64,000 nt of DNA from Vanrija pseudolonga (lineage: Eukaryota; Basidiomycota; Tremellomycetes; Trichosporonales; Trichosporonaceae): assembly GCF_020906515.1 (NCBI RefSeq), contig NC_085854.1, forward strand, positions 1,736,001-1,800,000, in the 5' to 3' direction. The first letter of the stretch is position 1. Each line of letters starts with the position of its first letter. Made by a program: the position numbers and the translations under genes. Below, piece after piece: positions 11,755-21,864 of the stretch. Below the pieces are notes generated by a model that worked only from the letters and a program-made list of their open reading frames with translations, ran no database searches and had not been told where the DNA came from.

Positions 11755-13195
11755 ATGTCATCATCATCAGCAACAACAACCACAACAACCACAACAATGG
11801 CGTCGTCCGCCTCGGCGACCCTCGCCAAACCCCCAGCGCGTAGCCGCTCGCCCACCCCCGGCGACCACGGCGGCAGCAGCACAACACCCCGCCCGTCATT
11901 CACCCTGCACAGGATAGACACGACTACGGCAGCATCGTCGAGCAGCTGGAGCGCACCCGATCGCCGATTCTCGTCGTCGCACTCGCGTCATGGATCGCGC
12001 GCCGGGAGTCTCGACTTTCAGGAGAAGCCTCGCCTTCTCCCTATAGATATCGGCGCGGCGCACCACCACTCTCACACCCACTCCCACACCCACACCCCCT
12101 CGCCGCTCGCCTCATTCCCCCCCGCATGGAGCCACCCAGCAGAATCGCAGCTCCCACCTCGCAGTCGCCCACCCCTCCGCAGAATGGTCCTCACGGCGCT
12201 ACGCGAACGCCTCTGCGGTTCCAAGGGCGGTGCCCTCGGTCGCGGGCTCATCATCGGATGGGTCGTGACGACATTGGGCTTCCTCGCCGCCACTGCGTTC
12301 TGGAAGGGAGAGCTCTTCTCTGGTGAGTGACGAGTTGGAGAAAGCGCCGTTGTACCATCTCTGACGCACCCCAGCCCTCGACGAACTGAGCAAGAACCTA
12401 TACGAAATGGGCTACCAGGGCTTACTCGTATTCGGCGTGCTCATCTTCATCACAACTATCCCGCCCCTCCCACTATACTCTACGCTCATTGTGCTCTCGG
12501 GATACACTTTCGGCGTGTGGTACGGCTTTGTGGCAAGCTACATTGCATCACTGGTCGGTGCAGTCGTCGTGTTTGTCGTGTCGCGGACACTGCTGCGTGA
12601 CACGGTGACCAAGTGGTGAGTTATTGATCGAGTCGGCGCCGCCGCCGCCGCCGCCGCGGGGAAGAGATGGCGACCATAGCTCACGCATTCCGACAGCCTT
12701 GCCTCTTCCCCTACCGCCACCTCGCTTCTCCAGATCATCCCTCAGAACCCTCACCTGCTGCTCCTCATCCGAGTGGCCCCTTACCCCTATAACCTGCTCA
12801 ACGTGGTGCTCGCATCTGCGCCCACGCTCTCACTGCAGACCTACACGGCGTGCACCGCTCTGTCGTTGTGTAAACTGGTTCTACACACATGGATCGGCGC
12901 CGGCATTCACGACCTGTCGGCGGCGTACAATGCCTCGCCCGATGGCAGCAACGGCGGCAACTCGACCCAAAAGGAACCGTCTGAAGACGACCTTCACCGC
13001 GACCGCGTCAAGGCCGGCGCTACTTGGGGCGGCATTGCTCTGTGTATTCTTCTTTTCGTCTACCTCACCCACATTGCCAAGCGGGAGATTGCAAAGGCTC
13101 AGGACGAGCAGCGGGTGGTGAGGGAGGAGGAGGTGGCCTTCCTTACACCGCTGGGCGAGGCGCGCGACTGTGATGAGGAGGACAGTGCGTGTTAG
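11755..13195 (+). CDS. TVP38: TVP38/TMEM64-family membrane protein (VTT domain)
   Basis: VTT/DedA-superfamily proteins of this type sit in Golgi and endosomal membranes; DedA-superfamily relatives move lipids between leaflets. Exons: 11755-12322, 12375-12615 and 12697-13195, giving 435 aa. The N-terminal 150 residues are Ser/Thr/His-rich and cytosolic-looking, with poly-Thr and His-rich runs. Then come a TM segment (GLIIGWVVTTLGFLAATAF), the domain core (GYQGLLVFGVLIFITTIPP, then GYTFGVWYGFVASYIASLVGAVVVFVVSR), the RVAPYPYNLLNVVL re-entrant loop that marks the family, and a last TM segment (GGIALCILLFVYL). The start at 11755 is one of several in-frame ATGs; 11797 is also possible. Confidence 0.9.
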
Positions 13196-14321
13196 GTGAG
13201 CCGGAGCTGTCGGAGCACGCGTGCGCAGACAGCGGCAGCAGCCATCACCTCTGCAGCACGCCGGTAGATTATTTCCTTGTTTTTCAGGGCCGAGGGCCTT
13301 GTACGTTGTACAAATTCTGCAAACGTGGACTATGCGCTGGCGTTGGGGAGGGGAGCTAGAGGCAGTCGGCGAGAGGTCGGAGGAAAGAGCGATGGGTGTG
13401 CGGAGGCCGGTGCGGCGCGGCGTCGACGCCGGTGGGCACCGCCGCCACGGCGCCAGCAGGTGCGCAGGAGTGCGCCATGTATCACCTGACGTGCGTGCTG
13501 TCGCCGTCGCCGCCTGGGCGGCCGATTTGGATCTCTTGGCGGGGTGTGGGCTGTGCGCTGCGAGGGGTGGGTGGGTGCAGCGCGGCGCAGCAGGTAGCGC
13601 GCGCGCACCCGAGGGGCAAGTGAGGGCCAGGCGGCGCACGCGCGCTGCGGTGTCTGATACGGTGCGCCACGAAGGAACGTGCGGCGCAGTCTCTAGCGAG
13701 GGGCTTGGGTGGGGGTCGCGGTCGCGGGAACGCGGCGCCGCTGCCCGCCGCGCTCGCTTTTCGCCGCCTCGTCTTCGGTCGGTCGGTAGTTTCGAAATAG
13801 CTGTAAATGTGCGGAAGATGGGGCTTGGCGTCGCGGATGGGGGGGTGGGGGGTAGTGGCTGCAGTTCGTGGCGTGCATTCGATGCTGCCGCGCGAGTGAG
13901 TGAGGCTGCCGAAGAATCGGCTCTGGGGTGGGTGAGTGACGGCCTGGCTGGCGGTGTGGCATCACTGCTGCGATGACGACACTGATATGCTGCTGGCTGA
14001 GGCGGTAGTCCTCCGCCGGACTCTCCTCTGGCTAGGACTACAGCTCTCCAGCCTCGCCAGCGCGCTGCGCACGCCGTCTGCGTACTCGCGTACACGCACA
14101 CTCTCGGCCTGCTCCGTCACTTGGGTTGCCCTGCCTCGCGCCTCGCCTCGCTCACTCACAGCTGGTGCGGGCATATACTCCCGCCGCCTCCACCCTCGCC
14201 GTAAGGTCATCAGGCACGGCAGTGAGAGCAAAAGTTGGCCCCGACGTCAGTCAGTCGTCGGCGCCGAGCTCAGCTGAGCGATGGCAATGAGCACTGCAAC
14301 GCCCACACCACCACCACGACA
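13196..14321. other. Intergenic region TVP38 / LTO1
   Basis: About 1.1 kb of very GC-rich DNA between two plus-strand genes. Long open frames occur on both strands, as expected at this GC content, but none has a recognisable domain or splice support. Nothing else is visible. Confidence 0.4.
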
Positions 14322-14978
14322 ATGACCGACATCGCAATGGACGGTGATGACCTCTTCGACGGCGCGATCAACCTCGAGTCGGGGTGTGTAGCGTCGCGTC
14401 GACCGTACAGGCGGAGCTGACACCCGCGCAGGTTCTACGAGACGGGCTACGCCGAGGGCCACGCCCACGGCCAGCTGCACGGCCTGTTCGAGGGGAGGCA
14501 GCTGGGACAGGAGAAGGCGTGGGAGCTGTGGGAGGAGGTGGGGTTCTACGAGGGGTTTGCGGGGGTGTGGTGCGCGAAGCTCGCGTCGTCGTCGTCGCGC
14601 AAGGAGGCGAAGTGAGCCCCCCTGTCTCCTCAACGCTGACCCGACACCAGGTCGCTCGCCCACGCGCAGACGCTCCTCGGCCTGATCACCGCGTTCCCAG
14701 CGACAAACCCCACGCCGGTCCCCGATGCCCCGTTGGATAACGACACGCCCGAGCTCGCCGCGGCGCGCGAGGCGGCGGCGGCGGCAGCGCCAGACCTGCC
14801 AGCCATGCTGAGTGCCATCCGCGCGCGATACCGCCTCCTCTGCACCTCGCTCGGCACGCGGCCCCGCCTCGTCACGGCGGCCAAGGACGGCACGGACGGC
14901 GCGGGGGAGGGGGCGGGCGTGGTCGAGGGGATCGAGGGGCCGATGAAGGGTGTTGATACGCGCCAGTTGCGGTTCTAA
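14322..14978 (+). CDS. LTO1: LTO1 (ORAOV1/Yae1-type deca-GX3 protein)
   Basis: Lto1 with Yae1 is an adaptor that brings the cytosolic Fe-S targeting complex to the ribosome recycling factor Rli1/ABCE1. Exons: 14322-14383, 14432-14611 and 14651-14978, giving 189 aa. The second exon encodes the repeat series of Gly every four residues (FYETGYAEGHAHGQLHG, then LFEGRQLGQEKAWELWEEVGFYEG). This is the deca-GX3 motif of the family, preceded by the usual DDLFDGAINLE. The C-terminal half is less conserved. The human and yeast proteins end in a Trp that aids recruitment; this one ends in RF. Convergent with VPS60. Confidence 0.9.
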
Positions 14979-15305
14979 GCCGACGAGCGCAGCGAGTCCC
15001 GCCGCGTTGCGCGGTTGGGTGCTTGCTCGGCGCTTGCTGGCCTGGCTCCGAGACCTGGAGAGGCGGCGGGCCCTGCTACTGAGGCCGGAGCCGTAGGATA
15101 AGCTGGTGCGGAAACCATGTGCGGCAAGGCTCGTCCTCACGCCACGCCCGCCGGCGCCGCACCCCCACCACTCCACCCTCACCACACATAGATTATTGTA
15201 CATCGCTACTACGTATTGTGACACCAGTGATGCTTAGCACCGGTGCGGTATTGCCATGTGCATGCTCGAGTCGCTCACCGCTCGGTCGCTCCGCGACCTC
15301 GCTCG
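14979..15305. other. Convergent intergenic region LTO1 / VPS60
   Basis: These 327 bases lie between two converging stop codons and should contain both 3' UTRs. No gene or repeat is seen. Confidence 0.4.
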
Positions 15306-16347
15306 CTACCTCGCCACCTCCGCCGTCGGCTCCTTGGCCTCCTCGACCGGCTCGGCGTCGACAAAGTCGGGCAGCGCGGTCGACTCGGAGAGGTACGATG
15401 GCGCTTCGTTCTCGCCGACCAGTTCGTCATCGAGTCCGAGGGCGTCGAGTTCTGCGGTGTGTGAGCGTCTGCACACGTCGGGGGCGGCCTTGGTGCGGAG
15501 TGGTCCAAGGTGCCTTTGTTGGCAAGGCCTCCAAGGCCTTGCCCAGCTCGCTCCCTCGCGGCTGCGCCGCTCGGTGCTCGCACTCACCAGCCTGCAGCTC
15601 CTCCTCGTCCACCTCATCCGGCACACCATAGCTCCGCCCCAAGCTCTCCTGGATCTCGTTCGCCTGCTCAATCAAGTCCTCCATGTCGTAGTGGATGCTC
15701 TCGATCTTGTCGATGTCGATGCCCTTGTACTGCCGCTTCATCTCCTTGTTGGCGATGCGCATGGCGTCGACCGTGGCCATCTACGCACGAGCGTCAGCGA
15801 GTGCGGCAAGTGCGGCGAATGCTGGCCGGCGGCCGGTGTTGGCGTGGCCCTTGGCCAGGCCACGCCGACGCCGCCCCGTGGCCGCTCCGCGCCCACGCTA
15901 CTACCCACCGTGTTCTTCAAGTTCTCCGTAGTCATCGCCGCCTGCTCCATATTAAACGTCTGCTGCTGCAGCTGGTTGAGCTGCGACTCGTACATGCGCT
16001 TCTGCTTGAGCGTGCGGAGCGCGCGCTGCTGGACAGCGGACTGGGGGGGCGTCAGCGCGGCTTCTCCCTCTCCGTCAAGCCACAACCTGCACACCTTGCC
16101 GGGCCCGTCGCGCAGCTTGGCCATCTGCGCCTTGTACGTCGCGAGTTCGTTGTCCAGCTTCTTGATCTTGACCTCGATGTTGCCCATGCGCGTGTCGGTC
16201 TGCGGGGCGGGCGTCAGCTACGTCAAGCTCGAAGGCGCAGCTACGCACCGACGCAATCGCGTCTGTGAGGTTGGGCTTGGGCTTGGCCTTGTTGGAGCCG
16301 AATATCTGGCGTCAGCGGGACTGCGAGGTGGTACTTACCCTGTTCAT
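15306..16347 (-). CDS. VPS60: ESCRT-III-related protein Vps60 (CHMP5)
   Basis: Vps60 is an ESCRT-III-like subunit that recruits and activates Vta1-Vps4. Six exons: 16347-16339 (only MNR), 16305-16249, 16199-16095, 16040-15909, 15780-15588 and 15451-15306, giving 213 aa. The N-terminus MNRIFGSNKAKPKP is diagnostic of CHMP5/Vps60. The Snf7 core follows: VKIKKLDNELATYKAQM, then RALRTLKQKRMYESQLNQL and FNMEQAAMTTENLKNT. The C-terminal half has IDKIESIHYDMEDLIEQANEIQESLGRSYG, PDEVDEEEL and ELDALG, which match the alpha-5 and Vta1-binding region of the family. The length is normal. VTA1, its known partner, lies about 13 kb away. Divergent from SWS1 with 236 bp between starts. Confidence 0.95.
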
Positions 16348-16583
16348 TGTGGTGGGTGTGGTGTGGTGTGTGGTGAGATCCAGCTATCAATCTCGAGATT
16401 GAGAGGTGGTGCTCGCTGTCGTAGGTGGCAACAGAGGCACGCATCATCGTCGGCCGTAAAGTGGGGGCTCACACAAAGTCTTACCCGGGGACCCCACAGT
16501 CCACTCAGTCGTCAACAATGTCGAGCTGACCACCTTCCTCGTCATGCTCTTATCTCGCGCAGCATGCACCTCACCCCCATAGC

Positions 16584-17359
16584 ATGATCACGCACCCGAG
16601 CCAAGACTTCCTCGCACTCGTTGAGGCGCTCCTGTTCGCTCTCAGCCCCTCAGAGCAAGGTGAGCTCGTCTTCCGACTTACGCAGCTCACACCGCAGCCC
16701 CCGATGCCGTCCTCACACAGCTGCACGCTCTCTTCGGCCCCATGCTGGTCTCGGCACTCCAGCTCGTCGACAGGCGGGACGGTGAGCGGGTAACTTGTAA
16801 ACCCTTGCTGACCCATGCCAGTGGTCAAGGTTTCCCTCCCCGGCGGCAGGTTCGTGCACCAGGTGAGCTTCTTTAATGACGAGCCCAGCTCACCCTCAGG
16901 TCACATCGTCCGCCGGCGCACCGTACACACTCTACCTCGACCTTCCCTCTCCACCAGTAGTCCCGGCGGCAGACCTCACGCAGCCCCCGACCCAGGCCCC
17001 GAGCCCGACGTACGTGTCGCCCAAATCACCCGCGTCAGACGCGCAAGCAGGAGGCGACGCCTCGAACGAGGCGCAAGGCGACGACGCCAGCCCTCTCTCT
17101 CCCCCATCTCAAGCGCCCAAGCTCGGTCGCATGATCTGCCCGTGTACCGGTTTCGCCTTCAACACGCTCACTGCCCCGCGGTCCATCTTTGTGCGTCACA
17201 GCCACGCACGCAGCCCCACGCCACGTCGCTGACCCCCACCTGCAGTGCAAGCACATCCTGGCTGTGCTCCTCGCCGATCGACTAGGAAAAGTCGTCGACA
17301 CAACCGTCCCGCTGGCTGCTGCTGCCGGGCTTCTGGGGCTTGGTGGCGCGGGAGGGTGA
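16584..17359 (+). CDS. SWS1: SWIM-domain protein Sws1 (ZSWIM7), Shu-complex component
   Basis: Sws1 pairs with Rad51 paralogs (Shu complex) to promote Rad51 filaments. Exons: 16584-16659, 16698-16781, 16822-16862, 16900-17190 and 17246-17359, giving 201 aa. The SWIM zinc motif is split by the last intron: CPC at residues about 147-149 and CKH at about 165-167, in the context MICPCTGFAFNTL...CKHILAVLLADRLG. Upstream, SALQLVDRRDVVKVSLPGGRFVHQV resembles the beta-rich part of ZSWIM7. An insertion rich in Pro, Ser and Ala separates it from the SWIM motif. The first intron has two in-frame acceptors 12 nt apart (16685 and 16697). Confidence 0.88.
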
Positions 17360-18115
17360 GGGTGGTTGAGGGTGGTTGAGGGCCGTTTCACAAAATCATT
17401 CGCGTCGACAACCGGCGGGATGGGCATGGCGATCCTTGGCACGGCACGAGCATACGTCGATTCTCTGTACACCTTCTGTAGCTATACATCCACACGAGCA
17501 CTGTTGTACGCCCGCATGTATACATGTATGCATTTCTCGAGGCCGCATGCGTCCCCAGGCGCTGCTCCCAGATGCAGGAAGCTTCTACGCCTCGCCACTG
17601 CCACGAGGGTGCCAGGTGGACACGGGAGTAAATTGAGTCCGGTATTTCCGCATTGGGCAAGTTTGCCCGCAAGGGGGCAGCGGCACCCAGTCGACACAAC
17701 AAGGCAAGCCTGGCGGCCTGGCGGTGCAAACCTCACTGCCTGCGTCGATTCAATCAATCAACCACTGCACCCGATCCATCGACCATCCCATCTCACCCCT
17801 CCCTCCGTCTCTCTTCCAGCAACCCCTTCCTACACACACCCCCTCCTCTCTCTCTCTCCTCATTCTCATCACCTAGTATACACGGATACCCACAAGTCGC
17901 CTGTCCCCTTCGCTCCAGCATAACCTCAAAACAAACACAATCACACCCACGACCTAACACACACGGCTTGCTCAGCATTGTTTATCCCTTTGCCGCCCAC
18001 CGTTCAACCCCCACCAAGCCTTATCTCCCCCCGCGACGACGACCCACATCTGCGTCCACCCCACCCCCACACCCTCCTTGCTCGCGACCAATGCCTTTTT
18101 AATCAGCCCCACACC
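17360..18115. other. Intergenic region and 5' leader upstream of BTG-domain gene
   Basis: About 756 bases. From about 17760 the plus strand is strongly C/T-rich with few G, typical of a fungal core promoter and 5' UTR. It ends in a short upstream reading frame at 18091. No other gene is supported. Confidence 0.45.
18091..18102 (+). promoter_or_regulatory. Minimal upstream ORF (M-P-F-stop)
   Basis: ATG CCT TTT TAA lies 13 nt before the main ATG at 18116 and follows a C/T-rich leader. So short and so close a uORF would probably lower initiation at the main start, because ribosomes need time to regain initiation competence. The A at -3 (ccaATG) supports recognition. Its role in control is inference. 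Confidence 0.55.
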
Positions 18116-19750
18116 ATGGACCCACCAGATGTTTCATCTCTCAGTCTGTCACCAAACAAGGGCCAGCTCCAACGCACGCCGCCGCGTCCCCCCTCACCGG
18201 CACTCGGCGGCGGAGGCGCCGGCGGCACGCACAGTGCCACGGCCACCCCCGTGCCGTCGGTGACGCCCGGCCCGGCCGCTGGCCTCCAGCTGGACATGTC
18301 GCTGGGGTCAGCAGTGTCGGCACTTGTGCACCATCTCGCCCAGCCTCTGTCGGCCCATTGTTCGCATGCCACCATCATGGACCTACGCAAGCGCCTCACC
18401 TCGACGTTTACGACGGCCTATGCTCCCACTTGGAACGAGAGCAACCCCCACAGCGGCTCTGGCTCGCGCTCCCTCATCGCTGATCGCCTGCATGGCCTCC
18501 CGCGCCCGCTTGTCGACGCCGCCAAGCAGTGCGGTGTGGACACGGCAGTCTGGCAGCAGGCGATCGCGGCCAACAGAACCAAGAAGGCAGAGTCGGAGGA
18601 CAATGGCGAGGAGTGGGAGGTCTGGTGCGACCCCGGCATGGTAGTCTGGCGCTGGGGAGGCTGGGGTTGGGAGGAGCCCGACTTTGACCCGATCAAGCGG
18701 CCTCGTGGTGAGTGATAAGTGCGATAATCGCCACTGACATTCTCAGAATCTTTCAAGGTCGTTTGGCAGGCTGCGCCTACGGCAGAGGTCACAACCTCGG
18801 ACCCGAGCACGAGTCCCGCCGCGCCGACGCCCCTCCGTATCTCCAAGGCTATCCCCATCCGCGCGCCGACGCTCAACACGGCGCCGTCGACCCTTATGCA
18901 GAGCCTCCTCGCCGCTGCCGACCCGTCCCGAACTCCATCACCCGGCCTCTTGCCCGCCGCCGACGTCAGCCCCCGTCGCGTGCACTCGCGCAACGGCTCG
19001 AGCGACATCGAGCAGCACCGCCGCGGTGCGCACTCGCGCAACTCGTCGCACGCGTTTAGCGTGCGCTCGAGCATTGGCCACAACAAGGGCCAGGACTCGA
19101 CGTCGTCAAATTCGAGTGACTCATCCGACACGAATTCGGGACACACCCACCTCCTGACCCCGGCTTCGCGTCCCGGTTCGGCAGAGCTCTTTGGAGAGGT
19201 CAGTGCCAAGCGCCTCGAGTCCGAGGCACAGCGCGGTCGCGACCCTTCGCCGTCGACCCCACGTGGTGGCGAGGCGGCCAAGGCGCCCACTCCTGCAACC
19301 GGCGGCACCGTCATCCCGCAGGTCACGCCGTATGACGGCGGCAATGTCACCGTCCTCGGTGGTGGCACCAAGCTCGGCGGTGGTGGCGTGTCTCGCTCGT
19401 CTTCAGCCATGGGCATGCGCGGCCACGACCGTACCCGCTCGCCGTCGGTGTCCATCGTCTCGCGCGCCCTCAACACGGCCGTTGGCCCCAACTCGAACGG
19501 CGGTGTGCCGCTGCCTGCCTCGCCTCGCAAGCAGCGCACCCGTCGCCGCATCATCCCCACCCACATCGGCTACTTTGGCCAGCCTGGCATTGGCGGCCCG
19601 ATCATGGGCGCGTTTGGCAGCAAGCCTCCCCAGCCCGGCGCGGCCGCTGGCTTTGGCCCGGGTCCCTGGCCGCACGTCCAGCCAGGCGGCGGCGCCGGCG
19701 TCGGTGTCGGTGTGGGACCCCCTGCGCTCCCCCTCGGCCTGAAGCGTTAA
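18116..19750 (+). CDS. BTG/TOB (anti-proliferative) domain protein
   Basis: BTG/TOB domains bind the CAF1 deadenylase of CCR4-NOT in animals and so link mRNA decay to growth arrest. Exons: 18116-18707 and 18747-19750, giving 531 aa. The domain spans about residues 63-200. It starts with helical LGSAVSALVHHLAQPL, then LRKRLTSTFTTAYAPTWNESNPHSGSGSRSL, where the W...P..GSG.R element is typical. AAKQCGVDTAVWQQAI follows, and then EEWEVWCDPGMVVWRWG, the box-B-like element. A 40-residue insertion replaces part of a loop. The remaining 330 residues are Ser/Pro/Gly-rich and disordered, with repeated HSRN(G/S)S motifs. The family call rests on motif order seen by eye; binding to CCR4-NOT is inferred. 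Confidence 0.75.
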
Positions 19751-20339
19751 GCCACGCCGCTCCGCAATCAATCACAACTTCCATCCGCATCGACTCTCAT
19801 CAACAAGAAAGCATCATCAAGTTTCCGCAATCCCTTCGTTTCACCCTACTTTGAGCCTTGGCCAACCAGGCGCCTCGGCCTTCGCATTACCCCATCAAAC
19901 GTTTACTCTCTCATCTGTCTCCCGGGCCACCCCGTGTTCTTCGTTTTCGCTCTTCTCGTTGCAAAGTGATCTCACCGTCATTCCCTTTTCGCAACCACGG
20001 CGCGATCGTGCGCCGTGGTATCATAACCCCTATCTCACAACAGTGTCGAGTAGTAGTGATGTCGCATGACCATGCATAGTGTCGTCCAACCGGGTGCTAC
20101 GGGGTAGTACGGTGGTGGAGGAGTTTTGGGGGGAGAGGTGTATGGTGGGAGGAGGGGGCGTTTGGTAGGTTGGACGATGTGGGCGTGGATCTCGGAGGGG
20201 CCGGAATGTGGACGAGGGGTATGATGCAGGGCGTCGTGTATGTGTGCGTCGTTTTTGTCCTCGTCGTCGTCGTCGTTGTCGTGTATGTGTGTCGTCTGGC
20301 ATCTGCATGTCGACCCGAATACTGCCCGGCAGTCGCAAC
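19751..20339. other. Convergent intergenic region
   Basis: These 589 bases lie between the BTG-domain gene and an unknown minus-strand gene. They probably hold two 3' UTRs. The first half is T/C-rich. Open frames on both strands lack support. Confidence 0.4.
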
Positions 20340-21009
20340 CTAAGCCCAGCGGCCGAGGCCAGCTGGGCCCCCGCCTTCCCAGTAGACGGGCCAGTCCTTT
20401 GGCCAGGGGGCGGGCGGGAGCGTCTTGGCCGGCGGCGTGGGCGTGGCGCGGCGGGCCGCGCGCTCGTGCGCCGCGCCGAGGATGCGGAGGAAGTCGTCGT
20501 CAAAGCATGACTCGGGGTACGCCGCGGGCTGCTGCAGGGGGGTGCGGCGGCCGGCGCGGCCGAGGAAGGCGTCGCGCAGCCTGCCGGCGAGGAGGGCGAT
20601 GCGGCGTGAGGCGGCGGGGGTGGTCTTGAGCGGTGACGCTGACGCGGGGGCTGGGGCATGGAATCAGCCGTGCTGTGCGTGCCGCACGAGTGAAACAAGG
20701 CAACTCACCAGCGTGGCCGTTCATCCTCGAGTGCCGTCTGCTCTGGAGGAACAGAACCAGGGGGACGGCGAGGCCGACCGCCGCAGCGAGGAGCGCGAGG
20801 GCGGGTGCTGCGCGGGGCGAGAGCGACATGGCGAACAGCACGGCCGCGAAGGGGAGGGCAATGCGTCCGGCGATGGGGAGAAGGCAACGGCGGTGCGTGG
20901 TGGTGCGTGATGAGAGGGCTAGGACGCCAGCGGCGAGCGCGAGGGGGAGCGCCGAGAGGGAGAGCGCGGGGGTCGAGAGCGTGAGCGAAGGGAAGACGGC
21001 TGGACGCAT
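20340..21009 (-). CDS. Unknown small membrane protein, three predicted TM segments
   Basis: I do not recognise this gene. Exons: 21009-20709 and 20650-20340, giving 203 aa in frame across a 58-nt intron with a CTGA branch motif. The N-terminal half holds three hydrophobic stretches, at about residues 12-33, 42-62 and 66-87, separated by short Arg/Ser loops. The C-terminal half is soluble and Pro/Arg-rich. It contains PESCFDDDFLRILGAA and a Trp-rich end (APWPKDWPVYWEGG) that reads like a conserved short motif. That tail and clean splicing argue for a real gene rather than a chance GC-rich frame. No enzyme motif is visible. Confidence 0.55.
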
Positions 21010-21864
21010 GGTGGTATATCGACCTGTTGACAAGTCGCCGTGCGAAAAAAAATATACCTGCTGCTGTTGGTGTCGTGCGCGCCGATCTGCTGCCAGCAGC
21101 AGCTGCGACGACAACACAACACGCGTGCACGGGCGGGCGCAAGTATGGGAGATGGGGCAGATTGCAGATTGAGATTGGGCAGATTGCGCCGGCCGTCAGT
21201 CACGCTGAAACGCGCTGCCGGTCGTCGAGTGTGGCGGCGGGCCCGCGGCGCAGACTGGCTGGCGCAGGTGGGCGCTGGGTCGTGCGAACGCCAATCTTGC
21301 TGGCGCTGGATCGGCGGCGACGGCGCAGGCGGCGCAGCACTAGCGACGTGCCACTGCGCCGCGCGCGGCACACTCACCTCACCCCTGCGAGTGTGTTTGC
21401 CTTGCGCCACTCGCTCATCAGTCCCCTCATGCCAATCATTCTGACCACTGCGCCCACTGCGCCAACCGACCAAGGCCATGATGACGAAGCTACGATTGCG
21501 CAATGCTGTCCGTCGCGCCCATCGTATGTAACCTACCACTAGTCATCCCCCCTCGAACCCCCTGGGGCGGTACACGCCGCTACGCACCCCGCCGCCCCGC
21601 CTGTCGCCAGTCGCCAGTCGCTACCCGCCAACCACAACCATCACCGCCGCCGCAATGTCGACAGATGTAACATGCTGCTATATGCTATGATGATCTACGC
21701 CGCTACGCCGCCATGTCGTCCTACTGCCACTTGTTGCTTGTTGCTGGTCGCACCCGTGGCCAAGCCCAAAGGACCGTCCACTCACCCACCCTCCTCCCAC
21801 TACACAGCCCCTCCCTCTCGCACCACACTCCAGGCCGCTCCACGTAAGAGCAGGTGACAACCAC
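21010..21864. other. Intergenic region between membrane-protein gene and ELP1 3' end
   Basis: About 855 bases. It includes the promoter of the minus-strand membrane-protein gene at its left edge and the ELP1 3' flank at its right edge. There is an A-run (21045-21053) near the left end. No gene is supported. Confidence 0.4.
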
